The position numbers were made by a program, and so were the translations under genes. Source: JBBAEA01 sp041656175 (lineage in GTDB: Bacteria > Myxococcota_A > Bradymonadia > UBA4248). From it: a stretch of 55,873 nt of DNA. The stretch is from the NCBI GenBank assembly GCA_041656175.1, contig JBBAEA010000006.1:1-55873 (forward strand). Direction: 5' to 3'. Shown piece after piece: positions 33,628 to 42,312 of the stretch. Each line of letters starts with the position of its first letter. The stretch's first letter is position 1. Under the pieces are notes generated by a model that searched no databases, had not been told where the DNA came from, and saw only the letters and a list, made by a program, of their open reading frames with translations.

Positions 33628-35289
33628 CTAAACTTTTGCCTCAGGGTCGAAGGTTTCGGCAAAAGCCTTGAGGCTAGCCTCTAGCTTTGCACGCAGGGCG
33701 TCACTGATTTTTTGCTCCTCCCGGATTTCGCGTAAAATGGCCTCGTGACTAGTTTCGATATAGCGTAAAAGCTCGCTCTCGTAGCGCTTAATTACGCGTA
33801 TGGGGTAATCTTTAAGATAGTTGTTAGTAGCCGCAAAGATGCTGATGATCTGCTTCTCGACGGGCATCGGGACATACTGCCCTTGCTTGAGCACCTCGGT
33901 GAGGCGCTCCCCGCGCGCGAGCATCGCTTGCGTAACGGCGTCGAGATCGGAGCCAAACTGCGCGAAACTCTCAAGTTCTCTAAACTGCGAGAGATCGAGC
34001 TTGAGCGTTCCCGCAACCTGCTTCATCGCTTTGATTTGTGCGGCGCCACCAACGCGACTGACCGAAATACCGACGTTGATTGCGGGGCGCATACCTGCGT
34101 TGAATAAGTCCGCATCTAAGAAGATCTGACCATCGGTGATAGAAATAACGTTGGTAGGAATATACGCCGAAACGTCGCCTGCTTGCGTTTCAATAATGGG
34201 AAGCGCGGTTAGGGAGCCGCCTGTTTTGGGCAAACGTTGCGCGCGGAAAGTGCTACCGCGTCGTTTTGCCTCCTCTTCGGCTTCTTTCTTACCCGTTGCG
34301 CCCACGTACACCTTCTTATCTACCCCCACTTCTTTCTCGCTGCTCGCATCTCCCTCGACGACGATCCAGTCCTCGCGCATCTTTGCCGCGCGCTCAAGTA
34401 AGCGGCTGTGCAAATAGAAAACGTCGCCCGGATAGGCTTCGCGCCCTGGGGGCCTGCGTAAGAGCAACGCTAACTGACGATACGCCACGGCGTGCTTAGA
34501 CAAATCGTCGTAAATCACCAAAACGTGCATGCCGTTGTCGCGAAAATACTCGCCCATCGTGCAACCCACATAGGGCGCCAAATACTGTAACGGCGCCGAA
34601 TCCGAAGCAGTCGCGCTAACAACGATCGTGTAATCAAGCGCGTTATGTTTTCGGAGCGTTTCAACGACGTGTACAACCGTCGATTGTTTCTGTCCCACAG
34701 CGACGTATATGCAATAAACATCCGTGTTTTTTTGGTTGATAATGGTATCGATAGCAACGGCGGTTTTACCCGTTTTGCGGTCACCAATGATAAGCTCGCG
34801 CTGCCCTCTACCGATGGGAACGAGCGCATCGAGTGCTTTGAGTCCAGTTTGTAGCGGCTCATAAACGCTTTGGCGCCGAATAATGCCGGGCGCCTTCACA
34901 TCGACTTTGCGCGATTCGATGGCGTTAATAGGACCCAAGCCGTCGATGGGCTGGCCAAGAACGTTGATGACACGACCCACTAAGTTCATGCCAACGGGAA
35001 TTTCAGCAATTCGCCCTGTCCGCTTTACAACGTCGCCTTCCCGGATCAGGTGTGATTCACCCAAAAGAGCGCAACCGACGTTGTCCTCCTCTAGGTTTAA
35101 GACCAAGCCAAAAACATCGTTTGGAAAGGCCAATAACTCGCCTTGCATCGCATTCTCTAAGCCAAACACGCGTGCTATACCATCACCACTCGTAATGACT
35201 GTGCCGGTTTCCGTGACTTCCACCTGCTGGTCATAGTTCTCTACCTGCTTGCGAATAATCTGACTGATTTCGTCAATGTTGATAGCCAT
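33628..35289 (-). CDS. atpA: ATP synthase alpha subunit with a 50-residue insertion
   Basis: The non-catalytic F1 subunit has P-loop GDRKTGKT (169-176) and the IPTNVISITDGQIFL core. At 553 residues it is about 50 longer than usual: between LLERAAKM (to 304) and GGSLTALPIIETQ (from 357) lies a charged insertion containing VDKKVYVGATGKKEAEEEAKRR. This lies in the nucleotide domain near the catalytic interface. Comparable insertions may exist in other lineages. AGGA lies before the ATG. It sits between atpH and atpG. Confidence 0.97.
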   Translation of the reverse strand: MAINIDEISQIIRKQVENYDQQVEVTETGTVITSGDGIARVFGLENAMQGELLAFPNDVFGLVLNLEEDNVGCALLGESHLIREGDVVKRTGRIAEIPVGMNLVGRVINVLGQPIDGLGPINAIESRKVDVKAPGIIRRQSVYEPLQTGLKALDALVPIGRGQRELIIGDRKTGKTAVAIDTIINQKNTDVYCIYVAVGQKQSTVVHVVETLRKHNALDYTIVVSATASDSAPLQYLAPYVGCTMGEYFRDNGMHVLVIYDDLSKHAVAYRQLALLLRRPPGREAYPGDVFYLHSRLLERAAKMREDWIVVEGDASSEKEVGVDKKVYVGATGKKEAEEEAKRRGSTFRAQRLPKTGGSLTALPIIETQAGDVSAYIPTNVISITDGQIFLDADLFNAGMRPAINVGISVSRVGGAAQIKAMKQVAGTLKLDLSQFRELESFAQFGSDLDAVTQAMLARGERLTEVLKQGQYVPMPVEKQIISIFAATNNYLKDYPIRVIKRYESELLRYIETSHEAILREIREEQKISDALRAKLEASLKAFAETFDPEAKV

Positions 35290-35379
35290 TCAGTTCCTTA
35301 CCTTATATTAATTGTTCCCATTTTCGGGCAACGATTCTTCGCGCTTAGCGCTAAATTAACGATTTCTCTCTGCAAAGCA

Positions 35380-35931
35380 CTAGGATCGGGCGAGTTGCTC
35401 GCGCAAGCGCTCTAAGTGTCGCTTGATGGTGGCGTCAAAGACGCGTCCGCCAATTTCGACCCTAATTCCCCCTAGAACATTTTCATCGACACGCTCGTTG
35501 AGCACAACGTCGCAGTCTCGCTGCTCAGACAAACGCGATTTGAGCGCGGCGCGCTGCGATGGCGTTAATGCCTGAGCACTAACCACCGTGGCACGTTCGC
35601 GTCCCTGTGATTCATCAAGAATTGCACTGTAGCGTATCGCAATTCGCGGTACCAAGCTGATCTTGGATCTATCCGTGAGCAGTCTGATAAAATTCTGAAA
35701 CAGGCTATCGTACTGCGATTTTCCAATGATCCAAGTCAAAATCGCCTGCTTATCAGCGCGCTTAACGTTGGGGTGCGTAAGCACAAGCATGAGATCACGC
35801 GACGATTTTAGTAATGTCGCAAAATCATTGACGTTATCCAGAAACTTCTGCTCTTTCTTCTTATCTTGTGCAATACCAAACAGCGCAATCGCATAGCGCG
35901 ATGCAACCGTATCAAGGGATGCTGACGACAT
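35380..35931 (-). CDS. atpH: ATP synthase delta subunit
   Basis: The 183-residue protein has the OSCP/delta fold: an N-terminal helical domain (SRYAIALFGIAQDKK) and the C-terminal signature GGIRVEIGGRVFDATIKRHLERLREQL. It ties the peripheral stalk to F1. AGGAG precedes the ATG, 9 bp after the atpF stop. Confidence 0.95.
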   Translation of the reverse strand: MSSASLDTVASRYAIALFGIAQDKKKEQKFLDNVNDFATLLKSSRDLMLVLTHPNVKRADKQAILTWIIGKSQYDSLFQNFIRLLTDRSKISLVPRIAIRYSAILDESQGRERATVVSAQALTPSQRAALKSRLSEQRDCDVVLNERVDENVLGGIRVEIGGRVFDATIKRHLERLREQLARS

Positions 35932-35940
35932 ATCCTGCTC

Positions 35941-36558
35941 CTACGCTCTAAGATCAAGCGCCGCAATACTCTGATCGATGAGTTTGTTGCGCAGTGCAAC
36001 ATCTTTAGCGAGTTTTTGGCTTAAATTCTGCTCGGCTTCTAGAAGCACATCGTGCATCAATTCTAGCTCAAAGCTGCGCTGTTGCTGGCGACGTTGTGTC
36101 TCCTGCGCTGTGCGTGCATCGCGCTCAAAATTGCTCGCCTGCTTCCTCGCCTCGGCGATGATGTACTCGCGCTCATCTTGGGCGATCTTCTCGTAACTCG
36201 CCTGCATTTCACGCTCTTCTTTATCGAAATTATCAAGTCTAGCTTGCGCTTGCTCGAACTTTTTCTCAGCAGCTAGCTTGGCTTCGTTGGCTTCAAGCAT
36301 CTCTCGCTCAATCTTTTCTTTGCGCGCTTGCAAATACTTCGAGATCGCAGAGCCACCAAAACCGCCGATAACCAAAATTACAATACTTGTATTGACTATT
36401 TGCGGCAAAAGCGCCGAAGTCAAATAGCCCATCACGGGATCCGTTCCCGCAAAATTATAAACTCTGAGCACAAAATAAGCCGCTGCCAACAGCACAATGA
36501 TAACGGCCAAAGTGATGGTCCAAACGACTGGCTTACCTTCCCTAAAAAACATTCTCAT
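35941..36558 (-). CDS. atpF: ATP synthase b subunit
   Basis: About 205 residues: one N-terminal membrane helix (ITLAVIIVLLAAAYFVL), a second hydrophobic stretch (LLPQIVNTSIVILVIGGF), and a long Glu/Lys/Arg coiled coil of the peripheral stalk. The start is the ATG at 36558, whose ATGA overlaps the stop of the upstream b' gene and has GGAGAG upstream; a frame to 36588 is less likely. The presence of two hydrophobic stretches before the coil is slightly unusual. Confidence 0.9.
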   Translation of the reverse strand: MRMFFREGKPVVWTITLAVIIVLLAAAYFVLRVYNFAGTDPVMGYLTSALLPQIVNTSIVILVIGGFGGSAISKYLQARKEKIEREMLEANEAKLAAEKKFEQAQARLDNFDKEEREMQASYEKIAQDEREYIIAEARKQASNFERDARTAQETQRRQQQRSFELELMHDVLLEAEQNLSQKLAKDVALRNKLIDQSIAALDLRA

Positions 36559-37022
36559 CGCCCACTCTCCCCACACAGTTTTTGGCAAATTTCCGCCCCA
36601 AGCAACTTGACTGTTTGCGCGGATTCTTTTCTCGCTGCATGGATATCTTGCAGATCGCGCTCACTTTTCGCCTTTAACTCCGCCCCTACCCGCGCTCGCG
36701 ACTCATCAATAATCGCCTGTGCTTCCTCCTTAGCCTGTGCAATCACCTTGCGTCGACTCGCCTCCACCTCGCCTAGCGCTAGCTGGCGGCTGCTGGCATA
36801 GACCGCGTCCAAGGCAAGGCTCTCGGCGTCCAGAGCCTTCGACTCCTCGCGCGCGCCCACTGTCAAAGCCTCGCGACCATCGCGCGCCTTCAAATACGGC
36901 TTCACCAAAACATAATTAACGACCACAAACAGCAAGACAAACAAAGCCGTCTGGATCAACAAAGTGACGTCCAAATCTAAGGCTGGAGAACCCAAACCTA
37001 AAAAAGCCTGTACAGCTATCAT
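36555..37022 (-). CDS. atpF': ATP synthase b' subunit
   Basis: About 155 residues beginning MIAVQAFLGLG, with one membrane helix (LLIQTALFVLLFVVVNYVLV), KPYLKARDGR, and a coiled coil. This pairs with the next gene as the two different b-type stalk subunits. ATG 37022 is chosen from GGA 7 bases upstream and family alignment; the frame runs open to 37148 but that part is low-complexity. The a and c subunit genes (atpB, atpE) are not upstream, so the F0 genes are split from this operon. Confidence 0.85.
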   Translation of the reverse strand: MIAVQAFLGLGSPALDLDVTLLIQTALFVLLFVVVNYVLVKPYLKARDGREALTVGAREESKALDAESLALDAVYASSRQLALGEVEASRRKVIAQAKEEAQAIIDESRARVGAELKAKSERDLQDIHAARKESAQTVKLLGAEICQKLCGESGR

Positions 37023-37342
37023 CGCAGCATCCAAGTTCGACTCGCGCAACACGCGCCAAAATAAAGAGCCCCCCACGCTCCAAGCCCACCCCCACCCACA
37101 CGAAAGCCACAACAATCCCCCGCCATGCGACTTGCTAGCACATGTCATTCGCGCTTGTCAAAGGGGCGTGTCTTAAATCAATCATTACAAGCACTCGCCC
37201 CACAGCCTCGCGTGCTGTTTCGCTTTTGCAGTCACTACACGTTATTGCTAACGAGTCATCTATTTTTTAGCCCATGCCCAAACGGCGTCATGAAAACGGC
37301 GTTAAGCCCTAAAAAACGCTGCTGAATGCGATATTTATGCAA

Positions 37343-37510
37343 GTTTTTTTGTGGGGGGGAAGTCTCCCCCTACGCCGCAACCCCGCGCTGTGCGCGGGTT
37401 TGCGTCTACCCCCTCCGCGGGGACACCCCGCGACGCCCCGTCCAGTTTTTGGCCTTCATAGAGCTTTGCACTTACTCTAGCTCAAGCCCCCCGTAACGCC
37501 CCCGAAACGA
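37343..37510 (+). repeat. Family B hairpin repeat, copy 1
   Basis: TTTTTTTGTGG leads a G7-AAGTCT-C5 hairpin, then TACGCCGCAA, a CCCGCGC-TGT-GCGCGGG hairpin, TTTGCGTCTACCCCC, and CCGCGGGGACACCCCGCG and CGTCCAGTTTTTGG. It is almost identical to 50905-51015 and shares the TTTTTTTGTGGGGG-AAG start and CTACCCCC end with family A. The rest of the 37023-37811 gap (37023-37342 and 37511-37811) shows no gene; it includes GATTCATGCG-type AT-rich sequence only. Confidence 0.85.
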
Positions 37511-37811
37511 TTGTTCGAGCTACCTTTAAGAGAACCTGATTCATGCGAAAATAGCCCAAATTTAGCTTGCGCAAACTAAGAAAAACTAGGCGCGTGTTCA
37601 GAATAAAGTCAATAAGTTCAGCATACTACGCAAAAAACGGCTTCTAAGGACGATAGTTCTTCATTGCAAGACGTGGGGAAGCGTCCCAGCCATAGAACAG
37701 AGCTTCCCTAGTCTCAACGCGTTTACAATACGCAGCGTTATAGCGTATAGTGTTTCGCAGCGCTTGGCGCTGTACACGTCTTATTTCTTTTTACCTATGG
37801 AGTTAGCGCCT

Positions 37812-38543
37812 ATGAAGACATTCGATCACATTATTTTGAACGGACGCCCGGGTGGCGGAAAATCTGAACTCATCGATTTTATTAAGCAAACGCCTCTCGA
37901 TAAACGACGCGAACTCTTCCATATCGGCAATTTTGTCGAAGAGGATGACTTTGTTTGGCTGTGGGAAAAGTTTGTCGAAGACGATCTATGGGAGGCTCTG
38001 GGTGAGAAACGACTGTACTCGCGTCCACACGAGTTTGGCTATGTGCAGCTTGAGGATAACCGTTTGCTTGAGCTAGTCGCTAGTAAGTTTAATGTGGCGA
38101 TTAAAGAAAAATACATGAAAACGCCTAATTTCTACGATGACAACACGGTGTTTATTGAGTTTGCGCGTGGCTTAGGCGACGGTGGTTACCGACGTGTTTA
38201 CGAAATTCTCGACGACGAAATCCTCAAAACAGCGGCTATCCTTTATATAAAGGTTTCCTACGAAGAATCACGTCGCAAAAATGACGCTCGCTACGAAGAA
38301 GCACTCAAGGGCTCAATTCTGGCACACAAACTCCCCGAAGAGAGCTTGCAGCGCTTTAGCTCCGAGGACGACTGGGAAGAGCTGTCTGGCGGCAAAGACG
38401 AAGGCTTCATCACGATACGCGGAATTCGCATTCCCTTTGTGGCAATGCCCAACGAACCAGAACTCAAAAGCGGTCCTGAGCTCGATGCGCGCTACAGTAA
38501 AGCGTTAACTGCACTAAAACGCTTAGCCACCACAGGCTCATAG
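37812..38543 (+). CDS. P-loop nucleotide-binding protein of unknown function
   Basis: The 243-residue protein opens MKTFDHIILNGRPGGGKSELIDFI, a Walker A loop (GRPGGGKS) on the first strand as in nucleotide and small-molecule kinases. No second recognised motif identifies the substrate; a later stretch, LKTAAILYIKVSYEESRRKNDARY, resembles the lid and Arg-rich region of P-loop kinases. ATG 37812 has GGAG 10 bases upstream; the frame extends to 37764. A very strong hairpin follows the stop. It may be a kinase or a GTPase-like chaperone, but this is open. Confidence 0.65.
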   Translation: MKTFDHIILNGRPGGGKSELIDFIKQTPLDKRRELFHIGNFVEEDDFVWLWEKFVEDDLWEALGEKRLYSRPHEFGYVQLEDNRLLELVASKFNVAIKEKYMKTPNFYDDNTVFIEFARGLGDGGYRRVYEILDDEILKTAAILYIKVSYEESRRKNDARYEEALKGSILAHKLPEESLQRFSSEDDWEELSGGKDEGFITIRGIRIPFVAMPNEPELKSGPELDARYSKALTALKRLATTGS

Positions 38544-38573
38544 CGCCAAATTATTTTTGGCTTTAGTCGAATT

Positions 38574-38608
38574 AAACTAGTCAGTGCTCTTTGAGCACTG
38601 ACTAGTTT
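38574..38608. terminator. Perfect 16-bp stem hairpin
   Basis: AAACTAGTCAGTGCTC-TTT-GAGCACTGACTAGTTT is a perfect inverted repeat 30 bp after the P-loop gene stop. The A/T ends make it a candidate terminator in either direction, although no long T run follows. Confidence 0.6.
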
Positions 38609-38705
38609 CGATTTTGCCAAATGATAGCGCTTCACTAGATCCGCATTTTGGCCCTATAACTTTGTGACTAGCCTATCGCGATTAATTTCAAGCGATACTT
38701 GAAGT

Positions 38706-38734
38706 TTGCGATTTTACTAGCTATGTGTTAGTAT
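38706..38734 (+). promoter_or_regulatory. Putative sigma-70-type promoter for the VWA lipoprotein
   Basis: TTGCGA (38706-38711) and TAGTAT (38729-38734) are 17 bases apart, about 90 bp before the start codon. The match to the consensus is partial and no transcript data exist. Confidence 0.35.
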
Positions 38735-38823
38735 GGACGTGGGTATGGGGCGAAATTTTAAAGTTTTAATCATTCAAAAAAATTGTTTAAAATGCATGTA
38801 GTTTATAGAAGGAGGACGTAGCA

Positions 38824-41415
38824 ATGTTGAGAAAAAATCGGTTTTGGCTTATATCATGTGCGCTGGGATTAGGCCTTGCGATTACAGCTTGTGACAACAA
38901 CGATAGCGGCGGGAAGAAAGTACCTAGTGAGTGCTTAGTTTACCCTGATTGTAATGCCGAAACCGTTTGTCAAGGAGACGAAGATTTTCAATTAGCCTGT
39001 AGCTGTAGCGATGATATTCAGTGTATGATCAACCCTGATTGTAACGGAAAGGGTACATGCAAAGTAGACTGCAAAAATAAATCGACTTGCAAGGACTTTG
39101 CAGCATGCAATGATAGCAAGGATTGTTACGGCACAAATCCAGGAGAATGCGATCCTGATAACCCTGGCGCCGACAATGAAGACCCCGATAACGATGGCCT
39201 GAGCAACCGTCTAGAACGATATCTAAATACAAATCCATGCTTAGCCGATACCGATGGCGACACCATCCCCGATGGTGTTGAAGACGCCAACCGAAATGGT
39301 AAGATAGAACCAGAATTTGGCGAAACCAATCCCACGAACCCCGCAGATCCTCCACAAAGCGGCAAATACGCTGGCGTACGCAACCAAATCTGTACCTATG
39401 AAAAAATGCTAAAATCCGACGCATCAGGACAGCGTTATGTGGATTTTGGTAATGTGCGAGTGGCCAAATTAGATAATGTTGAATACCGAACTATTAGCCA
39501 AAATTACGCCACTATCTTTAATGACGACGTTAACAAAGTTTACGGCTTTGTGTTCCAAGATGAGAACATGTATGGAGCCAAAGCCTTGTTAGCGCATTAT
39601 ACTGCTGGTCTAAAGACAGAGGAATCTAACTTTAGCTTCCCCGTACCACTCGAATCTTGGTTAAAAAATGGTATCTTTGACAAACAATTACAAGTCATTA
39701 ACGATCACGATATCAACCGTCTAAAGTTCGCCATCGAAATAGACGAAGGCAGTTCTGTAGCCAAATTAAGAAACACCATTTTAGCGGGCAATCTTACTCG
39801 TGATTCAAGCGCAGCAAACGCTTTAAACGCATTAACTACCACAGATACGTGCGATAGTACAACAGCCAAGGTTAATATCATTCGCTCAATTCACAAGGAT
39901 TACTCTATCGTATCTTTCGTCGCCACTTGTGAGACTGATAGCAAAAAACCTGATGTCCAAAACCTCATGGAAAACGTACACACAGGTACCCTTGTTGCGC
40001 CTAACAACTTTATACCTTTTCAGAACTTTGTCTGCCAAACTAGCGAAATCGGTGATTCCAGTGGTATGGTCGACTTCTTCTGGATCATCGATAACTCTGG
40101 CTCCATGAAAGACGAACAGGAAAACGTCACTTCCACAGTAGATGCCTTTGCCCAACAGCTAAAACTAACCAACATCGACTACAGGCTAGCTGTTAGCACT
40201 ACGGATGCCTACGTGTTAAAAGAAGCGCCAACAATCTATTCTAAATTAGGTCAATATTTTATACCCGTGAGTGCACATAAACTGCTCATGCGAAGCAAAT
40301 TCTTTAAGTTGACAAACCCAGCTACTATGGGTCTATTTAAATCTACTGTCTCCGTACTTGATGCAAGTTCAACGCCAAACATTAAAGGCGTAGGTTATGA
40401 AGATGGCATTGAGAGCGCATTACTATTACTTAAAGACTTAAAGAGTAATCCCGAACGTGGTATTATCGAACCAGGCTACAACTTGCGAGAAGGGGCTATT
40501 AACTACATTATTTGGGTAACAGACGAAGAGTCTCGCCAATTTAAAGAAGACTCTGTCATATCAGATGCTCAAACTACAATTTCAGATCCACCCAAAGGAA
40601 AGATTTGTCGCACTGGTTATGAAATAACAGAAGAAAATGGAACATTTTCTAAAGCGTCGGGTGTCTGCAAAGAAGAGGATGCGAATCAAGCGGACTTATG
40701 CACAGGCGAAGATGAGCAAGATCCAGAACTTCGATGCGCAAAGTCGGCATCGATTAGAGCTGACGTCATAGACGAAAACGGGAATCTTATCAATGAAAAT
40801 GTAGTCAACGCTGGAGTTAAATTCGACGAAACAGCAAGTCTGGACGAAATCATCAATGCTTCAAATGCTGATGGGCTCAGTGCTGACGAGAAAATCGCAT
40901 ATGAGCAATACGCAAAATTCATGCAATACTACATACAAGAGTTCCAGAAATTCAACGCAGTAGCTTTCGCTCTGGTCGGTGATAAAGGCAAAAGAAATGG
41001 TGGTGTTTGTGATGTATTACTCCCAAATCCTGATGCAACTGATGGCGCAGACTACGGTCTTTCTTACATGCTGCTGGCACGCCTTATTTCATCGCAAAAA
41101 GAAGGCGGTGGTAAAGAAGGTGGCTTCGCTAGCATCTGCTCTACGAACTACGAAACAACCGTTTCAGAAATTATTTCGGATGCAGTCGGTCGCGTAGCAT
41201 CACACCCACTTAAAGGTTACCCCATTGCATCGACGATACGCGTAAGTATAGAAAGACGAAATGGTACTGTGATTGAATTACCGCAAAGTTCTACTAAAGG
41301 TTGGCAATACGATCCTAGCCAGAATGCGATCATCCTTTACGGCGTACAAGACGAGGTATACTCTAATTCTGCCCTTGCTATTGCGTACGTTATCTGGTCG
41401 ACAAAAGAAGGATAA
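38824..41415 (+). CDS. Large VWA-domain lipoprotein
   Basis: A lipoprotein signal (FWLISCALGLGLAITAC) starts this 863-residue protein. Cysteine-rich pieces (CSDDIQCMINPDCNGKGTC) and a run of Asp-rich repeats follow (PDNDGLSNRLERYLNTNP, DTDGDTIPDGVEDANRNG) of the thrombospondin type 3 kind that bind calcium. A von Willebrand A domain has the metal site DNSGSMKDE, and the last 70 residues are a beta-rich tail. GGAGG precedes the ATG, with a candidate promoter upstream. It is probably an exposed surface protein that binds ligands through metal; target unknown. A hairpin terminator follows. Confidence 0.88.
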   Translation: MLRKNRFWLISCALGLGLAITACDNNDSGGKKVPSECLVYPDCNAETVCQGDEDFQLACSCSDDIQCMINPDCNGKGTCKVDCKNKSTCKDFAACNDSKDCYGTNPGECDPDNPGADNEDPDNDGLSNRLERYLNTNPCLADTDGDTIPDGVEDANRNGKIEPEFGETNPTNPADPPQSGKYAGVRNQICTYEKMLKSDASGQRYVDFGNVRVAKLDNVEYRTISQNYATIFNDDVNKVYGFVFQDENMYGAKALLAHYTAGLKTEESNFSFPVPLESWLKNGIFDKQLQVINDHDINRLKFAIEIDEGSSVAKLRNTILAGNLTRDSSAANALNALTTTDTCDSTTAKVNIIRSIHKDYSIVSFVATCETDSKKPDVQNLMENVHTGTLVAPNNFIPFQNFVCQTSEIGDSSGMVDFFWIIDNSGSMKDEQENVTSTVDAFAQQLKLTNIDYRLAVSTTDAYVLKEAPTIYSKLGQYFIPVSAHKLLMRSKFFKLTNPATMGLFKSTVSVLDASSTPNIKGVGYEDGIESALLLLKDLKSNPERGIIEPGYNLREGAINYIIWVTDEESRQFKEDSVISDAQTTISDPPKGKICRTGYEITEENGTFSKASGVCKEEDANQADLCTGEDEQDPELRCAKSASIRADVIDENGNLINENVVNAGVKFDETASLDEIINASNADGLSADEKIAYEQYAKFMQYYIQEFQKFNAVAFALVGDKGKRNGGVCDVLLPNPDATDGADYGLSYMLLARLISSQKEGGGKEGGFASICSTNYETTVSEIISDAVGRVASHPLKGYPIASTIRVSIERRNGTVIELPQSSTKGWQYDPSQNAIILYGVQDEVYSNSALAIAYVIWSTKEG

Positions 41416-41438
41416 AAACACCCCTTATTCACCTTTAC

Positions 41439-41469
41439 GGCGCTTGGCTTCATAGGCTTAGCGCCTTTT
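41439..41469 (+). terminator. Rho-independent terminator after the VWA lipoprotein
   Basis: GGCGCTTGGC and GCTTAGCGCC pair with two mismatched positions around a short loop (TTCATAG), followed by TTTTC, 24 bases past the stop. Confidence 0.7.
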
Positions 41470-41535
41470 CTTTCGCTTATTAAAAATTAAAATCTTAGCC
41501 TACTAAAAACTACTTTTTAAACACTGCTATTTTAT

Positions 41536-42309
41536 ATGTTCTCTGTCACTACGCTTTTTAATTACGCACTTATGGTTATGCTGCTACTCGCGCTTGTCGT
41601 CTTTTTTGCACTCTTTAAAATTGATGCAGCATACGGTTTTTTTCGCAGTAAAACTTGGGGACCCTGCATCCCAAACAAAGTCGGCTGGTTCTTGATGGAA
41701 TTTCCTGTTCTTGCTATTTTTAGTATTTTGTTTCTATACTCTGAACGCAGTCAAAGTTCTGTTTTTATCGTTTTCTTTCTTATCTTCCAACTGCACTATT
41801 TACATCGTACCTTCGTATTCCCTCTTTTAATGCGTGGTAAATCACGCATGCCCATTAGCATTGTTTTAATGGGAGCAAGCTTCAACACTATTAACGCCTT
41901 TTTACAAGGTGGCTGGCTATTTTATATAGCGCCCGAAAACTATTACAACGCCAACTGGTTGACTAGCCCGCTATTTATCATCGGTTTTGCCATCTTTTTA
42001 TGCGGCATGTGGATCAATATTCAATCCGACGCCATTATCCGCAACTTGCGTAAGCCCGGCGATAACAATCATTACATGCCCAAAGCCAAATGGTTTAAGC
42101 GAGTTTCATCGGCAAACTACTTCGGCGAGTGCATCGAGTGGCTGGGTTTTGCTTGCCTAACGTACTCACTATCAGGGTTAGTCTTTTTCATTTGGACATT
42201 CGCGAACCTAGCTCCCCGCGCCATTCGCCTCAACAAAAGCTACCAAGAGCGCTTCCCCGTGGATTTCCAAGAACATAAGCCAAAGGCCATTATACCCTTC
42301 ATACTATAA
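41536..42309 (+). CDS. Steroid 5-alpha-reductase family membrane protein (SRD5A-like)
   Basis: The 257-residue polytopic protein matches the SRD5A1/2 family along its length: LHYLHRTFVFPLLMRG, INIQSDAIIRNLRKPGD, and the C-terminal SSANYFGECIEWLGFACLTYS, ending PKAIIPFIL. These enzymes reduce the C4-C5 double bond of 3-oxo-4-ene steroids with NADPH; the conserved N-RKPGD and NYFGE segments contribute to cofactor and substrate binding. In a bacterium the natural substrate may be a host steroid or a polyprenol-like enone. The next gene begins 3 bp after its stop. No strong ribosome binding site is visible. Confidence 0.85.
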   Translation: MFSVTTLFNYALMVMLLLALVVFFALFKIDAAYGFFRSKTWGPCIPNKVGWFLMEFPVLAIFSILFLYSERSQSSVFIVFFLIFQLHYLHRTFVFPLLMRGKSRMPISIVLMGASFNTINAFLQGGWLFYIAPENYYNANWLTSPLFIIGFAIFLCGMWINIQSDAIIRNLRKPGDNNHYMPKAKWFKRVSSANYFGECIEWLGFACLTYSLSGLVFFIWTFANLAPRAIRLNKSYQERFPVDFQEHKPKAIIPFIL

Positions 42310-42312
42310 GCT

